Shown: positions 1-10,220 of the stretch, piece after piece
How positions within the stretch are numbered: position 1 is the first letter of the stretch
Layout of the letters: each line of letters opens with the position of its first letter
NCBI RefSeq assembly: GCF_963975745.1
Contig: NZ_CAXBIB010000008.1
Span: forward strand, 90,491-154,490
DNA: 64,000 nt
Origin: Parvibaculum sp963975745
GTDB lineage: Bacteria; Pseudomonadota; Alphaproteobacteria; Parvibaculales; Parvibaculaceae
Direction: 5' to 3'
Notes under the pieces: generated by a model
The model's database searches: none
Told to the model about the DNA's origin: nothing
What the model saw: the letters and a program-made list of their open reading frames with translations, nothing else
Made by a program: the position numbers and the translations under genes

Positions 1-1
1 G

Positions 2-2656
2 ATCGATCCGGCCAAGCTCGAATCCTACGGGATCTCGCAGGCCGAACTCATCAATATCGTGACAATGAACAACCGCCTGGTCGCAGCGGGCAGCATCGAC
101 ACCGGCCAGGGGCGCTTCTCGGTCAAGGTTCCGGGCCTGTTCGAATCCCGTGAAGACGTCCTGACCCTGCCGGTCAAGGTCTCGGGCGACGGCATCGTGA
201 CGCTTTCGGACGTCGCCGAGATTCGCCGGACCTTCAAGGACCCGGACGGCTATGCACGTTTCAACGGCCATCCGGCCATCGCCATCGAAGTCACCAAGCG
301 GATCGGCACCAACATCGTCGACAACAACCGACAGGTACGCGCGGTCGTCGACGAATTCACGGCCGACTGGCCGGAGGCGATCCATATCGATTTCACGCTC
401 GATGCCTCAAGCTGGATTCATCGTTCGCTCGGTTCGCTCCAGTCCTCGATCACGACCGCCATCGTGCTGGTGATGATCGTCGTCGTGGCCGCGCTCGGCC
501 TGCGCTCGGCGCTGCTGGTCGGCATCGCCATTCCGACCTCCTTCATGATCGGCTTCCTGTTCCTTTCGGTGACGGGTTACACGGTCAACATGATGGTCAT
601 GTTCGGCATGCTGCTGTCGGTGGGCATGCTGGTCGACGGCGCCATCGTGCTGGTCGAGTATGCCGACCGCAAGATGTCGGAAGGACTCGAACGCCGCGCA
701 GCCTACGGCCTTGCGGCCAAGCGCATGTTCTGGCCGATCGCCGCCTCGACGGCGACGACGCTCGCCGCCTTCCTGCCGATGCTGCTGTGGCCCGGCGTCA
801 GCGGCAAGTTCATGAGCTATCTGCCGATCACGCTGATCGTCGTGCTTTCGGCCTCGTTCCTGACCGCCCTCGTGTTCCTCCCGGTGCTCGGTTCTCTTGT
901 CGGCAAGGCCGAGAATACCGACAGCGACGTGTTGCGACTTCTGGCCGGTGCCGAGACGGGCGACATTCGGGCGCTGCCCGGCTTCACCGGCGCCTATGTC
1001 CGGATGCTCGACAAGCTGATCCACTATCCAGGGCGCATTCTCGCGGGAACGGCGGTCATTCTCGTCGGCACGATCGCGCTCTTCTCCAACTTCAACAATG
1101 GCGTCGAATTCTTCGTCGACACCGAGCCGGAGCAGGCCATCGTGCTGGTCAGCGCACGCGGCAATCTCTCGGCACAGGATACGCTGGCACTGGCACGCGA
1201 CGTCGAGGAGATCGTGCTCTCGACCGAGGGCGTGCGGACCGTCTTCACACGCTCCGGCCCCGGCCTCGGCTCGGGCCCGGTCGGGCGCGGCGACGTGCCG
1301 AAGGACCTCATCGCGCAGCTGATGATCGAGCTGAAGCCCTATGAGGAGCGCCCCAAGGGCGACGTCATTCTCGACCAGATTCGCCAGCGGACCGACAAGG
1401 TGCCCGGAATCAAGGTCGAACTGCGCAAGGTCGAGGACGGTCCGCCGACCGGCAAGGACATCCAGATCGAACTGACCTCCAACGACTACGGCCAGTTGCT
1501 GCAGGCAGCGGCCACCATTCGCGATCATCTCGACCGGAATGTCGACGGGCTGATCGATGTCGAGGACGGACGGCCGCTGCCAGGCATCGAATGGGTGATG
1601 AATGTCGACCGGGAACTCGCCGGCCGCTTCGGCGCCGACGTGACCTCTGTCGGGGCGACGATCCAGCTCGTCACCAACGGCATCCTGATCGGCAAGTACC
1701 GGCCCGACGATGCGCAGGACGAAATCGACATCCGGGCGCGGTTTCCGGGCGATTATCGCGTTCTCGACCAGCTCGACCAGCTGCGTGTCCAGACGCCGCA
1801 CGGCCTTGTGCCGATCTCGAATTTCGTCACGCGCAGCGCCCAACCGCAGGTCGGCACGATCGAGCGGATCGACGGCTACCGGCAGATCATGGTCAAGGCC
1901 AATACCGCCTTCGACCGGGAAACGCAGAGCAAGATCAATATCGACGAGAAGACGCGCGAGATCCAGGAATGGGTCGAGGCGCAGGATTTCGGCGCCGGCG
2001 TGCGCGTGCGCTTCCGCGGCGCCAATGAGGAACAGGCCAAGGCATCGAGCTTCCTCGGCGGCGCGCTGGTCGGGGCGCTGTTCCTGATGTTCGTGATCCT
2101 GCTGACGCAGTTCAACAGCTTCTATCATTCGGTGCTGACGCTTTCGACGGTCGTGCTGTCGACGGTCGGCGTGCTGATCGGCATGATGGTCACGGGGCAG
2201 CCGTTCTCGGTCATCATGACGGGCACGGGCATCGTCGCACTGGCGGGCATCGTGGTGAACAATTCGATCGTGCTGATCGATACCTATCAGCGCCTGCTCG
2301 GCGAAGGCATGAGCGCGGTCGAAGCCGTGCTGCGAACGGCCGGCCAGCGGCTGCGTCCGATCATGCTGACCACGATCACCACCATGTTCGGGCTGCTGCC
2401 GATGGCGCTGCAGATCAATCTCGATTTCGCGGCACGGGAGATCGTTTTCGGCGGGCCGGTCGCGGCCTGGTGGGTGCAGCTGTCGACCGCGATCATTTTC
2501 GGCCTCGGCTTCTCGACGCTGCTGACGCTGGTGCTGGTGCCGGTGCTGCTGGCCGCGCCGTCGGTGGCGCGCGAAAGCCGGCTCAGCGGCACGCGGCCGG
2601 GCGGTGCGCGGCCGGCGCTGCCGGCGATGCTGCGCTGGGGCAGGCGCGCCGACTGA
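2..2656 (+). CDS. RND efflux transporter permease (HAE1/AcrB-like), 5' end cut by window edge
   Basis: Inner-membrane proton-driven pump subunit; works as a trimer with a periplasmic adaptor and usually an outer-membrane channel. The reading frame is open from base 2, so 884 residues are visible and roughly 150-200 N-terminal residues of a family protein of about 1,040 residues are missing. Two clusters of hydrophobic helices flank a large periplasmic porter/docking region, as in AcrB. The TM4 proton-relay motif (nt 628-660) reads LVDGAIVLVE, with one Asp where AcrB has an Asp pair. The TM10-11 motif VNNSIVLID is near nt 2257-2280. The adaptor gene is presumably upstream, outside the window. 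The gene converges on the FAH-family gene with only a 6-bp gap. Substrate cannot be deduced. Confidence 0.92.
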   Translation: MDPAKLESYGISQAELINIVTMNNRLVAAGSIDTGQGRFSVKVPGLFESREDVLTLPVKVSGDGIVTLSDVAEIRRTFKDPDGYARFNGHPAIAIEVTKRIGTNIVDNNRQVRAVVDEFTADWPEAIHIDFTLDASSWIHRSLGSLQSSITTAIVLVMIVVVAALGLRSALLVGIAIPTSFMIGFLFLSVTGYTVNMMVMFGMLLSVGMLVDGAIVLVEYADRKMSEGLERRAAYGLAAKRMFWPIAASTATTLAAFLPMLLWPGVSGKFMSYLPITLIVVLSASFLTALVFLPVLGSLVGKAENTDSDVLRLLAGAETGDIRALPGFTGAYVRMLDKLIHYPGRILAGTAVILVGTIALFSNFNNGVEFFVDTEPEQAIVLVSARGNLSAQDTLALARDVEEIVLSTEGVRTVFTRSGPGLGSGPVGRGDVPKDLIAQLMIELKPYEERPKGDVILDQIRQRTDKVPGIKVELRKVEDGPPTGKDIQIELTSNDYGQLLQAAATIRDHLDRNVDGLIDVEDGRPLPGIEWVMNVDRELAGRFGADVTSVGATIQLVTNGILIGKYRPDDAQDEIDIRARFPGDYRVLDQLDQLRVQTPHGLVPISNFVTRSAQPQVGTIERIDGYRQIMVKANTAFDRETQSKINIDEKTREIQEWVEAQDFGAGVRVRFRGANEEQAKASSFLGGALVGALFLMFVILLTQFNSFYHSVLTLSTVVLSTVGVLIGMMVTGQPFSVIMTGTGIVALAGIVVNNSIVLIDTYQRLLGEGMSAVEAVLRTAGQRLRPIMLTTITTMFGLLPMALQINLDFAAREIVFGGPVAAWWVQLSTAIIFGLGFSTLLTLVLVPVLLAAPSVARESRLSGTRPGGARPALPAMLRWGRRAD

Positions 2657-2662
2657 CGGCGC

Positions 2663-3502
2663 CTATTCGGCGGCGACCGGATTGACCAGGCGGCCGACGC
2701 CCTCGATCTCGATCTCGATCGTGTCGCCGGGCTTCATCCAGACCGGCGGGGTGCGGGCGAAGCCGACGCCGGCCGGCGTGCCCATCACCAGCACGTCGCC
2801 GGCCTCGAGCGTCAGACATTCGCTCAGCAGCGCGATCGTCTCGTCGACCGGGAAGATCATGTCGCGCGTATTGGCGCTCTGCATCGTCTGGCCGTTGAGG
2901 CGCGAGGCGATGGCGAGCCCGGCCGCGCCTGGCGGCAGTTCGTCCGCCGTCACGAAGGCCGGACCGAAGGGCCCGGTGGCATCGAAATTCTTGCCGATGG
3001 TCCATTGCGGCGTGCGGCGCTGATAATCGCGCACCGAGACATCGTTGAAGCAGCTGTAGCCGGCGACGTAGCCGAGCGCGTCGCCGCGAGCGACATGGCG
3101 CGGCACGGTGCGGCCGATCACGGCGGCGAGTTCGGCCTCGAAGTCGAACTGCTCGGAAACGCGCGGGCGGATGACGGGCCGGCCATGGCCGACCAGCGAG
3201 GTTGCGCCGCGCATGAAGAAATTGGGATAGTCGGGCTTCTCGCGCCCGCCTTCCGCCGCGTGTTCGGCATAGTTGAGGCCGAGACAGATGATCTTGCCCG
3301 GCCGCGGGATCACCGGCAGCAGCGTCAGCCCGTCCAGCATCAGGCGCGGCGCCGAAACGGCCGCCTCGGCCGCCGCGGCCAGCGCCGCCGGGCCGGCGCG
3401 CAGCGTGTCGCGCAGCGTCCGGGCCCCGAGATCGGCGACCTCGCTGCCCTCGACCAGACCCAGCCGCGCCTGCCCGGCCGCTTCGAATGTCACGAACCGC
3501 AT
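2663..3502 (-). CDS. Fumarylacetoacetate hydrolase (FAH) family protein
   Basis: 279 residues; cytosolic C-C-bond hydrolase or hydratase of the FAH / 2-keto-4-pentenoate hydratase superfamily, usually acting on acylpyruvates or similar products of aromatic degradation. The FAH core begins with LGLNYAEHA (residues 74-82). The metal-binding acidic residues are recognisable as E122 and E124 (FDFEAELAAVIG) and D154 (CFNDVSVRDYQ). The domain closes with the typical VMGTPAGVG loop near residue 250. The ATG at 3502 starts the MRFVTFE N-terminus usual in this family. It stands alone on the minus strand between the RND gene and recQ, so its pathway is not indicated by neighbours. Exact substrate unknown. 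Confidence 0.88.
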   Translation of the reverse strand: MRFVTFEAAGQARLGLVEGSEVADLGARTLRDTLRAGPAALAAAAEAAVSAPRLMLDGLTLLPVIPRPGKIICLGLNYAEHAAEGGREKPDYPNFFMRGATSLVGHGRPVIRPRVSEQFDFEAELAAVIGRTVPRHVARGDALGYVAGYSCFNDVSVRDYQRRTPQWTIGKNFDATGPFGPAFVTADELPPGAAGLAIASRLNGQTMQSANTRDMIFPVDETIALLSECLTLEAGDVLVMGTPAGVGFARTPPVWMKPGDTIEIEIEGVGRLVNPVAAE

Positions 3503-3632
3503 CGCCTTCTCCCCTGCTGCTGCCGCTTTATCTCACGGGCCGGGCGGCGGCGCCAGATCGCAACTTTTCCTGCGGCGCCATGCATGCGAGGCTGGGATCC
3601 CGATTCGCTTCCTCTTCCCGGACAGCCCCCCG

Positions 3633-5447
3633 ATGAATGTTCCCGCACCCGCGCGGCAGGTCCTGAAAGACGTTTTCGGCTTCGATGCGTTCCGCCCCGG
3701 CCAGGAGGAGGCCATGCGCGTGCTGCTGTCGGGCCGCCATCTCCTCACCGTCATGCCGACCGGCTCGGGCAAATCGCTCTGCTTCCAGGTGCCGGCGCTG
3801 GTGACGGGCGGCCTCACGCTCGTCGTCTCGCCGCTGGTGGCGCTGATGCAGGACCAGGTCGCGGCGCTCCGGCTGGCCGGCGTCGCCGCCGACAGCATCA
3901 ATTCGGCGCAGTCGCGCGAGGACAATGTCGCTGCCTGGCGCCGCGCGGCTGCCGGCGAGACGCGGCTCCTCTATCTCGCGCCCGAACGGCTGATGACCGC
4001 GCGCATGCTGGCCGCGCTGCAGCGTCTCGACGTCAAGCTCATCGCGGTCGACGAGGCGCATTGCATTTCGCAATGGGGACCGGCCTTCCGGCGCGAATAT
4101 GAGGATCTGGCGCGGCTGCGCGACCTCTTCCCCGGCGTGCCGATCGCGGCGCTGACTGCGACCGCCGACGAGGCGACGCGGGCCGATATCGCCGCGCGGC
4201 TTTTCGGCGGCGATGTCGAGACGCTGGTGCTCGGTTTCGACCGGCCCAATATCCGTCTCACCGTCTCGCCGAAGAAGGAATGGAAGCGCCAGCTTCTCGA
4301 CACGGTTTCGCGCCATGCCGGCGCCAGCGGCATCGTCTATTGCCTGTCGCGGCGCAAGACCGAGGAGACGGCCGCATTTCTGGCCGGCGAAGGCATCGAG
4401 GCGCTGCCCTATCATGCCGGCATGAGCAAGGAAGCGCGCGAGGCCAACCAGAACCGCTTCATGACCGAGCGCGGCATCGTCATGGTCGCGACCATCGCCT
4501 TCGGCATGGGCATCGACAAGTCGGATGTGCGCTATGTCGTTCATGCCGACCTGCCCGGCAGTCTCGAGGCCTATTACCAGGAGATCGGCCGTGCCGGGCG
4601 CGACGGCGAAGCGGCCGAGGCGCATATGCTGTTCGGCCTTGCCGATATCCGCATGCGGCGCAGCTTCATCGAGGCCGAGGAAGCCGGCGAGGAGCGCCGC
4701 CGCCGCGAGCATCGCCGCCTCGATGCGCTGCTGGCCTTTTGCGAGGCGCCGGCCTGCCGCCGTCAGATCCTGCTGTCCTATTTCGGCGAGGCGTCCGAAC
4801 CCTGCGGCAATTGCGACACCTGTCTCGACCCGGCCGAACTCAGCGACGGCACGCAAGAGGCGCAACTGGTCCTGGCCGCGATCTCCGAGAGCGGCGCGCG
4901 TTACGGCGCGGCGCATGTGATCGACATTCTGCGCGGCAGCGAAACCGAGAAGGTCCTGGCCGCCGGCCATGACCGCCTGCCCGTCTTCGGCCGCGGCGCG
5001 GCGCGGCGCAAGCCCGAATGGCAGGCGCTGATCCGGCAATTGACCGGCGCGGGGTTTCTCGCCGTCGATATCGGCGGCTATGGCGGCTTGACGATCGCCG
5101 GCAAGGGCGCGGCGCTGGCGCGCGGCGAGGCGCGCTTCCTCTATCGCGCCGACCATGTGGTGCAGCGGCGCGACCGGCGCCGGGGCGCCGATGCCGCGCC
5201 GGCCGGCGAGGCGTCGGCGCTGCTCGAAGCGCTCAAGGAGCTGCGCCTGCGGCTCGCCCGCGAGCGCCAGGTGCCGGCCTATGTGATCTTTTCCGACCGG
5301 ACGCTGGCCGACATGGCCGAGCGGCAGCCGCAAAGCGAGGCCGAGTTCGCCGAGGTCAACGGCGTCGGCGCGGCCAAATTGCGGGATTTCGCCGGGATTT
5401 TCCTGACCACGATCCGCGCCCATGAGGCGGGTGTATCCGCCGCTTGA
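3633..5447 (+). CDS. recQ: ATP-dependent DNA helicase RecQ
   Basis: 604 residues, the usual RecQ length. 3'-5' DNA helicase for recombination and stalled-fork repair. In order: Walker A MPTGSGKS (residues 41-48), DEAH box (140-143) followed by CISQWG, helicase C domain with a GRAGRDG motif, a RecQ-Ct zinc-binding region with four cysteines (CEAPAC from residue 370 and CGNCDTC near 391-398), and a C-terminal HRDC domain from about residue 528. The open frame extends upstream to 3273 but opposite the FAH gene; ATG 3633 gives MNVPAPARQVLKDVFGF, a standard RecQ beginning, so that start is used. It is followed after 51 bp by the DUF3108-type gene. Confidence 0.95.
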   Translation: MNVPAPARQVLKDVFGFDAFRPGQEEAMRVLLSGRHLLTVMPTGSGKSLCFQVPALVTGGLTLVVSPLVALMQDQVAALRLAGVAADSINSAQSREDNVAAWRRAAAGETRLLYLAPERLMTARMLAALQRLDVKLIAVDEAHCISQWGPAFRREYEDLARLRDLFPGVPIAALTATADEATRADIAARLFGGDVETLVLGFDRPNIRLTVSPKKEWKRQLLDTVSRHAGASGIVYCLSRRKTEETAAFLAGEGIEALPYHAGMSKEAREANQNRFMTERGIVMVATIAFGMGIDKSDVRYVVHADLPGSLEAYYQEIGRAGRDGEAAEAHMLFGLADIRMRRSFIEAEEAGEERRRREHRRLDALLAFCEAPACRRQILLSYFGEASEPCGNCDTCLDPAELSDGTQEAQLVLAAISESGARYGAAHVIDILRGSETEKVLAAGHDRLPVFGRGAARRKPEWQALIRQLTGAGFLAVDIGGYGGLTIAGKGAALARGEARFLYRADHVVQRRDRRRGADAAPAGEASALLEALKELRLRLARERQVPAYVIFSDRTLADMAERQPQSEAEFAEVNGVGAAKLRDFAGIFLTTIRAHEAGVSAA

Positions 5448-5498
5448 TCCGGCTTGCGGCTGCGCTACCTTCTTTCCCGGTCAGGCGAGGATCGGGAA

Positions 5499-6371
5499 AT
5501 GACGCGGATCGGCACGACAGGGTCTCGACGGCTGGCAGGGCTCGCGCTGGGCGCGCTGCTGGTCGCGGCGGCGCCGGCCGCGGCCGAGGCGCCGGCCGAC
5601 ACCCGTGTCGACCTCACCTATCGGGTCTATGGCGGCGGGCTGCTGATCCTCTCGCTCGACACCAGCGCCGCGCTGGGCCCGTCACGCTATGAAATCGCCT
5701 CGCAGCTCGCCACCGAGGGGCTGGTCGACCGCCTCTTCCATGGCCGCCTGACCAGCAGCGCCCAGGGCCGCCTGACCGATCAGGGGCCGCGGCTCGAACG
5801 CTACCGCCAGGCCTACAAGGGCCGCTTCGGCGACCGCTCGATCGACATGCGCCTTGCCGATGACGGCAGCTACGACGTCGCGGCCGAACCCGACGAGGCC
5901 GTGCCCGGCCAGGCGCCGGTCGACCCCCGCAAGGTGGTCGGCACGGTCGATCCGCTGACCGCCTCGATCCATGCGGCGCTGGCCGGGGCCGACAGCCCCT
6001 GCAAGGCCCGCGTCCCGGTCTTCGACGGCCGGCGCGTCTATGATCTCGATTTCTCGATGCTGGCGACCGACCGGCTGGAGCCGCGCGCCGCCGGGGAATT
6101 TGCCGGCGAGGCCTGGCGCTGCGAAGTCGCCTACCGGCCGGTATCGGGCTTCACACGCGAATGGCATATCCGCCGGGCCAGGGACCCGCTGCGCCCGGCC
6201 ACCGTCTGGCTGGCGCGCTTCGAAGGCGCCGAAAACGGCGCCGGCGAGACGCCGAGCTTCCTGCTGCCGGTCCGCCTGCAGATCGAGTCGGCCTGGGTCA
6301 ATGCGGTCGCCCATCTGACGCGGGCCCGCATCGACGGCCGCGAGCTGATCGCCAGCAGCGCGGCCGACTAG
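5499..6371 (+). CDS. Exported DUF3108-type protein
   Basis: 290 residues. The N-terminus has arginines, a hydrophobic stretch LAGLALGALLVAA and an AxA-type cleavage region, so export to the periplasm is predicted. The mature part resembles DUF3108 proteins: an opening strand VDLTYRVYGGGLLILSL, a PVFDGRRVYDL segment in the middle and a C-terminal part close to VWLARFEG...PVRLQIESAWVNAVAHL. Family members are beta-rich periplasmic proteins of unknown role. ATG 5499 is chosen over the upstream in-frame codon at 5454 because GGCGAGGATCGGGA precedes it and the signal peptide then lies at the very start. It converges on livK with an 18-bp gap. Confidence 0.75.
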   Translation: MTRIGTTGSRRLAGLALGALLVAAAPAAAEAPADTRVDLTYRVYGGGLLILSLDTSAALGPSRYEIASQLATEGLVDRLFHGRLTSSAQGRLTDQGPRLERYRQAYKGRFGDRSIDMRLADDGSYDVAAEPDEAVPGQAPVDPRKVVGTVDPLTASIHAALAGADSPCKARVPVFDGRRVYDLDFSMLATDRLEPRAAGEFAGEAWRCEVAYRPVSGFTREWHIRRARDPLRPATVWLARFEGAENGAGETPSFLLPVRLQIESAWVNAVAHLTRARIDGRELIASSAAD

Positions 6372-6389
6372 AGCGTTTCCAGGCGCGCG

Positions 6390-7583
6390 TCAATCCGCCT
6401 CGACCGACATCGGCTCGCTCAGCGTCACCCAGCGGCCTTCCTTGATCTGCGCGAGAAAGCCCGACTTGGTGCCGAGATGATCGCCCTCGCTGAAGTCGAT
6501 CGGCACGCCGCCGAAATCGGGATCGACCCAGGGCTCCATGTCGACCAGCGCCTGGGTGAAGCTTTCGGCCGTCGGCTCGGGGCCGGCGCGCTCCAGCGCC
6601 TCGGCGAAAAGACGCGCCAGCGTATAGGCGCCGACCGCCTGCACATTGGCGACCAGATTGAAGCGCTTCTCGTACTCGGCCGTCCATGCGCGCAGTTTCG
6701 GATTGGGATCGTCGGGATAGGGGATCGGCGTCTGCGAGATCGCATAGAGCCCGTTCACCGTGTCGCCGCCGAGATCGTGCACTTCCGGCGTGTAGCAGGC
6801 CTGCGAACACAGCATGATCGGGTCCCAGCCCAGCGAACGGGCGGCCTGCATCGCGCCGATGGTTTCGCGCACCACCGTGCCCAGCACCACCATCTCGACA
6901 TCGGCCGCGCGCAGCCGCGCGATCTGGCTCGAAAAATCGGTCGCGCCACGCTTGTAGGTGGTGCTCTCGACGATCGTCAGGCCATGCGCCTCGGCTTCCT
7001 GCTCGGCGCCGCGCTTGACGTTGAGGCCGAACTCGTCGTCCTGGTAGAGCAACCCGATCTTCGTCACGCCTTCGGTTTCGATGAAATGCCGCGTGCCGAT
7101 CCGCATCGCATGCACGTAAGGGATGTTCGAGGCGAATTTCAGCGGATGATAGGGATCGTAGGTCTGGTCGGCGGCGGTGAAGGGAAACAGCACCGGCACG
7201 CCGCGCCTGAGCGCCAGCGGCATCGAGGCGATGACGGTGGGCGAGCCCAGCGCGGCGATGATCGCGAATACCTTGTCGCGGTTGATCAGCTTCTGCGTCG
7301 CCAGCACCGCGCGGCGCGGATCGTAGCCGGTATCCTCGACCACGAGGCGGATCTGGCGGCCGTTGACGCCGCCTGACGCATTGATGTCGTCAAAGGCCAT
7401 CTGCAGGCCGTTGCGCACCGGCACACCCCACGATGTCAGCGGGCCCGACAGGTCCTGATGTGTGCCGAGAACGATCTCGCTCGGGCTGACGCCCTGCGTC
7501 TCGGCCGCGGCCGGCACAATCTGGCCGGCAGCCAGCAGAAAACCCGATGCCGCCAGCGCGATCCGTAAGCTGTTGCCTGTCAT
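6390..7583 (-). CDS. Liv-type ABC transporter periplasmic substrate-binding protein
   Basis: 397 residues. Periplasmic binding protein of the branched-chain amino acid (HAAT/LivK) class, which delivers amino acids, amides or organic acids to the LivHM permease. A signal peptide covers residues 1 to about 27 (LALAASGFLLAAG... AAA-E). The mature protein begins with SEIVLGTHQDLSGPLTSWG and continues with the two-lobed Peripla_BP_6 pattern (DINASGGVNGRQIRLVVEDTGYD; EGVTKIGLLYQDDEFG). The start codon overlaps the stop of the acyl-CoA ligase gene (ATGA, 7580-7583), so it is the last gene of the six-gene liv operon. The presence of an acyl-CoA ligase in the operon suggests a carboxylic acid rather than leucine as ligand; that is inference. 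Confidence 0.9.
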   Translation of the reverse strand: MTGNSLRIALAASGFLLAAGQIVPAAAETQGVSPSEIVLGTHQDLSGPLTSWGVPVRNGLQMAFDDINASGGVNGRQIRLVVEDTGYDPRRAVLATQKLINRDKVFAIIAALGSPTVIASMPLALRRGVPVLFPFTAADQTYDPYHPLKFASNIPYVHAMRIGTRHFIETEGVTKIGLLYQDDEFGLNVKRGAEQEAEAHGLTIVESTTYKRGATDFSSQIARLRAADVEMVVLGTVVRETIGAMQAARSLGWDPIMLCSQACYTPEVHDLGGDTVNGLYAISQTPIPYPDDPNPKLRAWTAEYEKRFNLVANVQAVGAYTLARLFAEALERAGPEPTAESFTQALVDMEPWVDPDFGGVPIDFSEGDHLGTKSGFLAQIKEGRWVTLSEPMSVEAD

Positions 7584-9421
7584 GCGGCTTCTCCCTTGTA
7601 CATGCCCTCGATCAGCGTCGCATATTTCTCGTTGACCAGCGACCGCTTCAGCTTGCCGGTCGCGGTGATCTCGTCGTCCTCGGCCATGATCTGGTGCTCG
7701 ATGACGCGGAATTTCTTGATCGTCTCGACGCGGGCGAACTTCTTGTTGGCGCGGTCGATCTCGCCCTGCAGCAGTTCCAGCACCTCCGCCGCGCGGCAGA
7801 GGCTGCGGAAATCGGAGAAAGGCACATTGGCGTCCTGCGCGAATTTCTCGACATTGTCGCGGTCGATCATGATCAGCGCCGAGAGGAATTTCCGCCGGTC
7901 GCCGATCACCACCGCATCCTGGATATAGGGCGAGAATTTCAGTTCGTTCTCGATTTCCGACGGCGTGATGTTCTTGCCGCCGGCCGTGATGATGATGTCC
8001 TTCTTGCGGTCGGTGATGCGGATCCAGCCCTCATTGTCGATCTCGCCGATATCGCCGGTATGCAGCCAGCCGTCGATCACCGTTTCGGCGGTCTTTTCGG
8101 GCTTGTTCCAGTAGCCCATGAAGACATGCGGGCCGCGCATCAGGATCTCGCCGTCTTCCGCCAGCCGGACCTCGGTATTGGGCACGGGCTTGCCGACAAG
8201 ACCGAACTTGTAGGTGCCGAAGGGCTGCGGGATCGTCGCGATGCCGGCATTCTCGGTCTGGCCGTAGCCTTCGGCCATGTAGAGGCCGAGCGCGAAATAC
8301 CAGCGGATCAGCTCCGGCGAGATCGGCGCGGCGCCCGAGAGAATGTAACGGCAACTGTCGATGCCGATCATCTTGCGGATGTTCTTCAGCACCAGGAAAT
8401 CGGCCAGCGCGAAATGCCAGCGCAGCAGCGCCGGCACGCTGTCGCCCGCGATGCGCCGGTCGGCGACCTTCTCGCCCACCGAAATCGCCCAGCGATAGGC
8501 AAGCTTCTCGGCCAGCGTCGCATCCTTCAGCGCGATCGAGACGGTCGAATAGAACTTCTCCCAGATGCGCGGCACGGCGAAGAAGGCGGTGGGCTGCACC
8601 TCGCGCAGATTCTCCGGCACCGTTTCGAGGTTCTCGGCGAAATTGACCGTCTGTCCCGTCATCAGCTGGTTGAAGGTCGTGAAGGTGCGCTCGGCGATGT
8701 GGCAGAGCGGCAGGAAGGCCAGCGAGCGATCCTCCGGCGTATGCGGCAGCAGGTTCTGGTTGTTGGCGAGCTGGAACATGATGTTGGCATGGCTGATCAT
8801 CGCGCCCTTGGGCGGGCCGGTGGTACCGCTGGTATAGACCAGGATCGCGATGTCGTCGGGCCGCGTGTCGCGCACCAGATCGTCGAAACGCGACGGCGCG
8901 TCGCGCGCCTCCTTGCGGCCGAGATCGATGAAGGCGTCGAAGCCCATGACCATCGGATCGCGGAAATCGTGCAGCCCTTCCATGTCGAAGACGATGATGC
9001 GCTTCAGCGAGGGAATGCGGTCGCGCACCTCGAGAATCTTGTCGAGCTGCTCCTCGTTCTCGGCGAAATAGAATTCGGCCGTGCAGTCGTTCATGATGTA
9101 TTCGACCTGCGGCGCGGTGTCGGTCGAATAGATCCCCATCGAGACGCCGCCGACGCCCATGCAGCCGAGATCGACGAAAAGCCATTCGGGACAGACTTCC
9201 GAAACGATCGCGATGCGGCCGCCATCGGACAGCCCCAGCGCCTTCAGCGCCAGGCCCGAGGCGCGGGCCTTTTCGTAGTAATCGTTCCAGCTGATCGGCT
9301 CCCACAGGCCGAACTGCTTGTCGCGCATCGCGACGCGGGCCCCGAGCTCCTTCGCCCGTTTGACGAAGAGCTTCGGAACGGTGTCGCAATCGGGAGAAAT
9401 AACCAGCGGCGCGAGCTTCAT
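7580..9421 (-). CDS. AMP-dependent long-chain fatty acid/aryl acid CoA ligase (FadD-like)
   Basis: 613 residues; adenylates a carboxylic acid and transfers it to CoA. The P-loop YTSGTTGPPKGAMISH lies near residue 190. The adenylation core continues with GYGQTENAG near 380 and ends with the hinge region GWLHTGDIGEIDNEGWIRITDRKKD and the catalytic-lysine neighbourhood TATGKLKRS near the C-terminus. Size and motifs fit the FAA1/long-chain acyl-CoA synthetase branch. It lies 13 bp after livF and overlaps livK by 4 bp, so it is translated within the transporter operon. Coupling uptake to CoA activation is the likely role; the acid is not identifiable here. Confidence 0.9.
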   Translation of the reverse strand: MKLAPLVISPDCDTVPKLFVKRAKELGARVAMRDKQFGLWEPISWNDYYEKARASGLALKALGLSDGGRIAIVSEVCPEWLFVDLGCMGVGGVSMGIYSTDTAPQVEYIMNDCTAEFYFAENEEQLDKILEVRDRIPSLKRIIVFDMEGLHDFRDPMVMGFDAFIDLGRKEARDAPSRFDDLVRDTRPDDIAILVYTSGTTGPPKGAMISHANIMFQLANNQNLLPHTPEDRSLAFLPLCHIAERTFTTFNQLMTGQTVNFAENLETVPENLREVQPTAFFAVPRIWEKFYSTVSIALKDATLAEKLAYRWAISVGEKVADRRIAGDSVPALLRWHFALADFLVLKNIRKMIGIDSCRYILSGAAPISPELIRWYFALGLYMAEGYGQTENAGIATIPQPFGTYKFGLVGKPVPNTEVRLAEDGEILMRGPHVFMGYWNKPEKTAETVIDGWLHTGDIGEIDNEGWIRITDRKKDIIITAGGKNITPSEIENELKFSPYIQDAVVIGDRRKFLSALIMIDRDNVEKFAQDANVPFSDFRSLCRAAEVLELLQGEIDRANKKFARVETIKKFRVIEHQIMAEDDEITATGKLKRSLVNEKYATLIEGMYKGEAA

Positions 9422-9434
9422 GCGAGTCTCTTCC

Positions 9435-10216
<782 letters not shown>

Positions 10217-10220
<4 letters not shown>

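Noticed and set aside
407..2128. 573-residue minus-strand open frame opposite the RND gene
   Set aside because: High G+C content produces long antisense frames; composition is His/Arg/Asp-rich with no domain, while the plus strand encodes a clear transporter. The same holds for the long frames at 3528-5423, 33671-35839, 37256-39091, 45054-46961 and 48716-50197.
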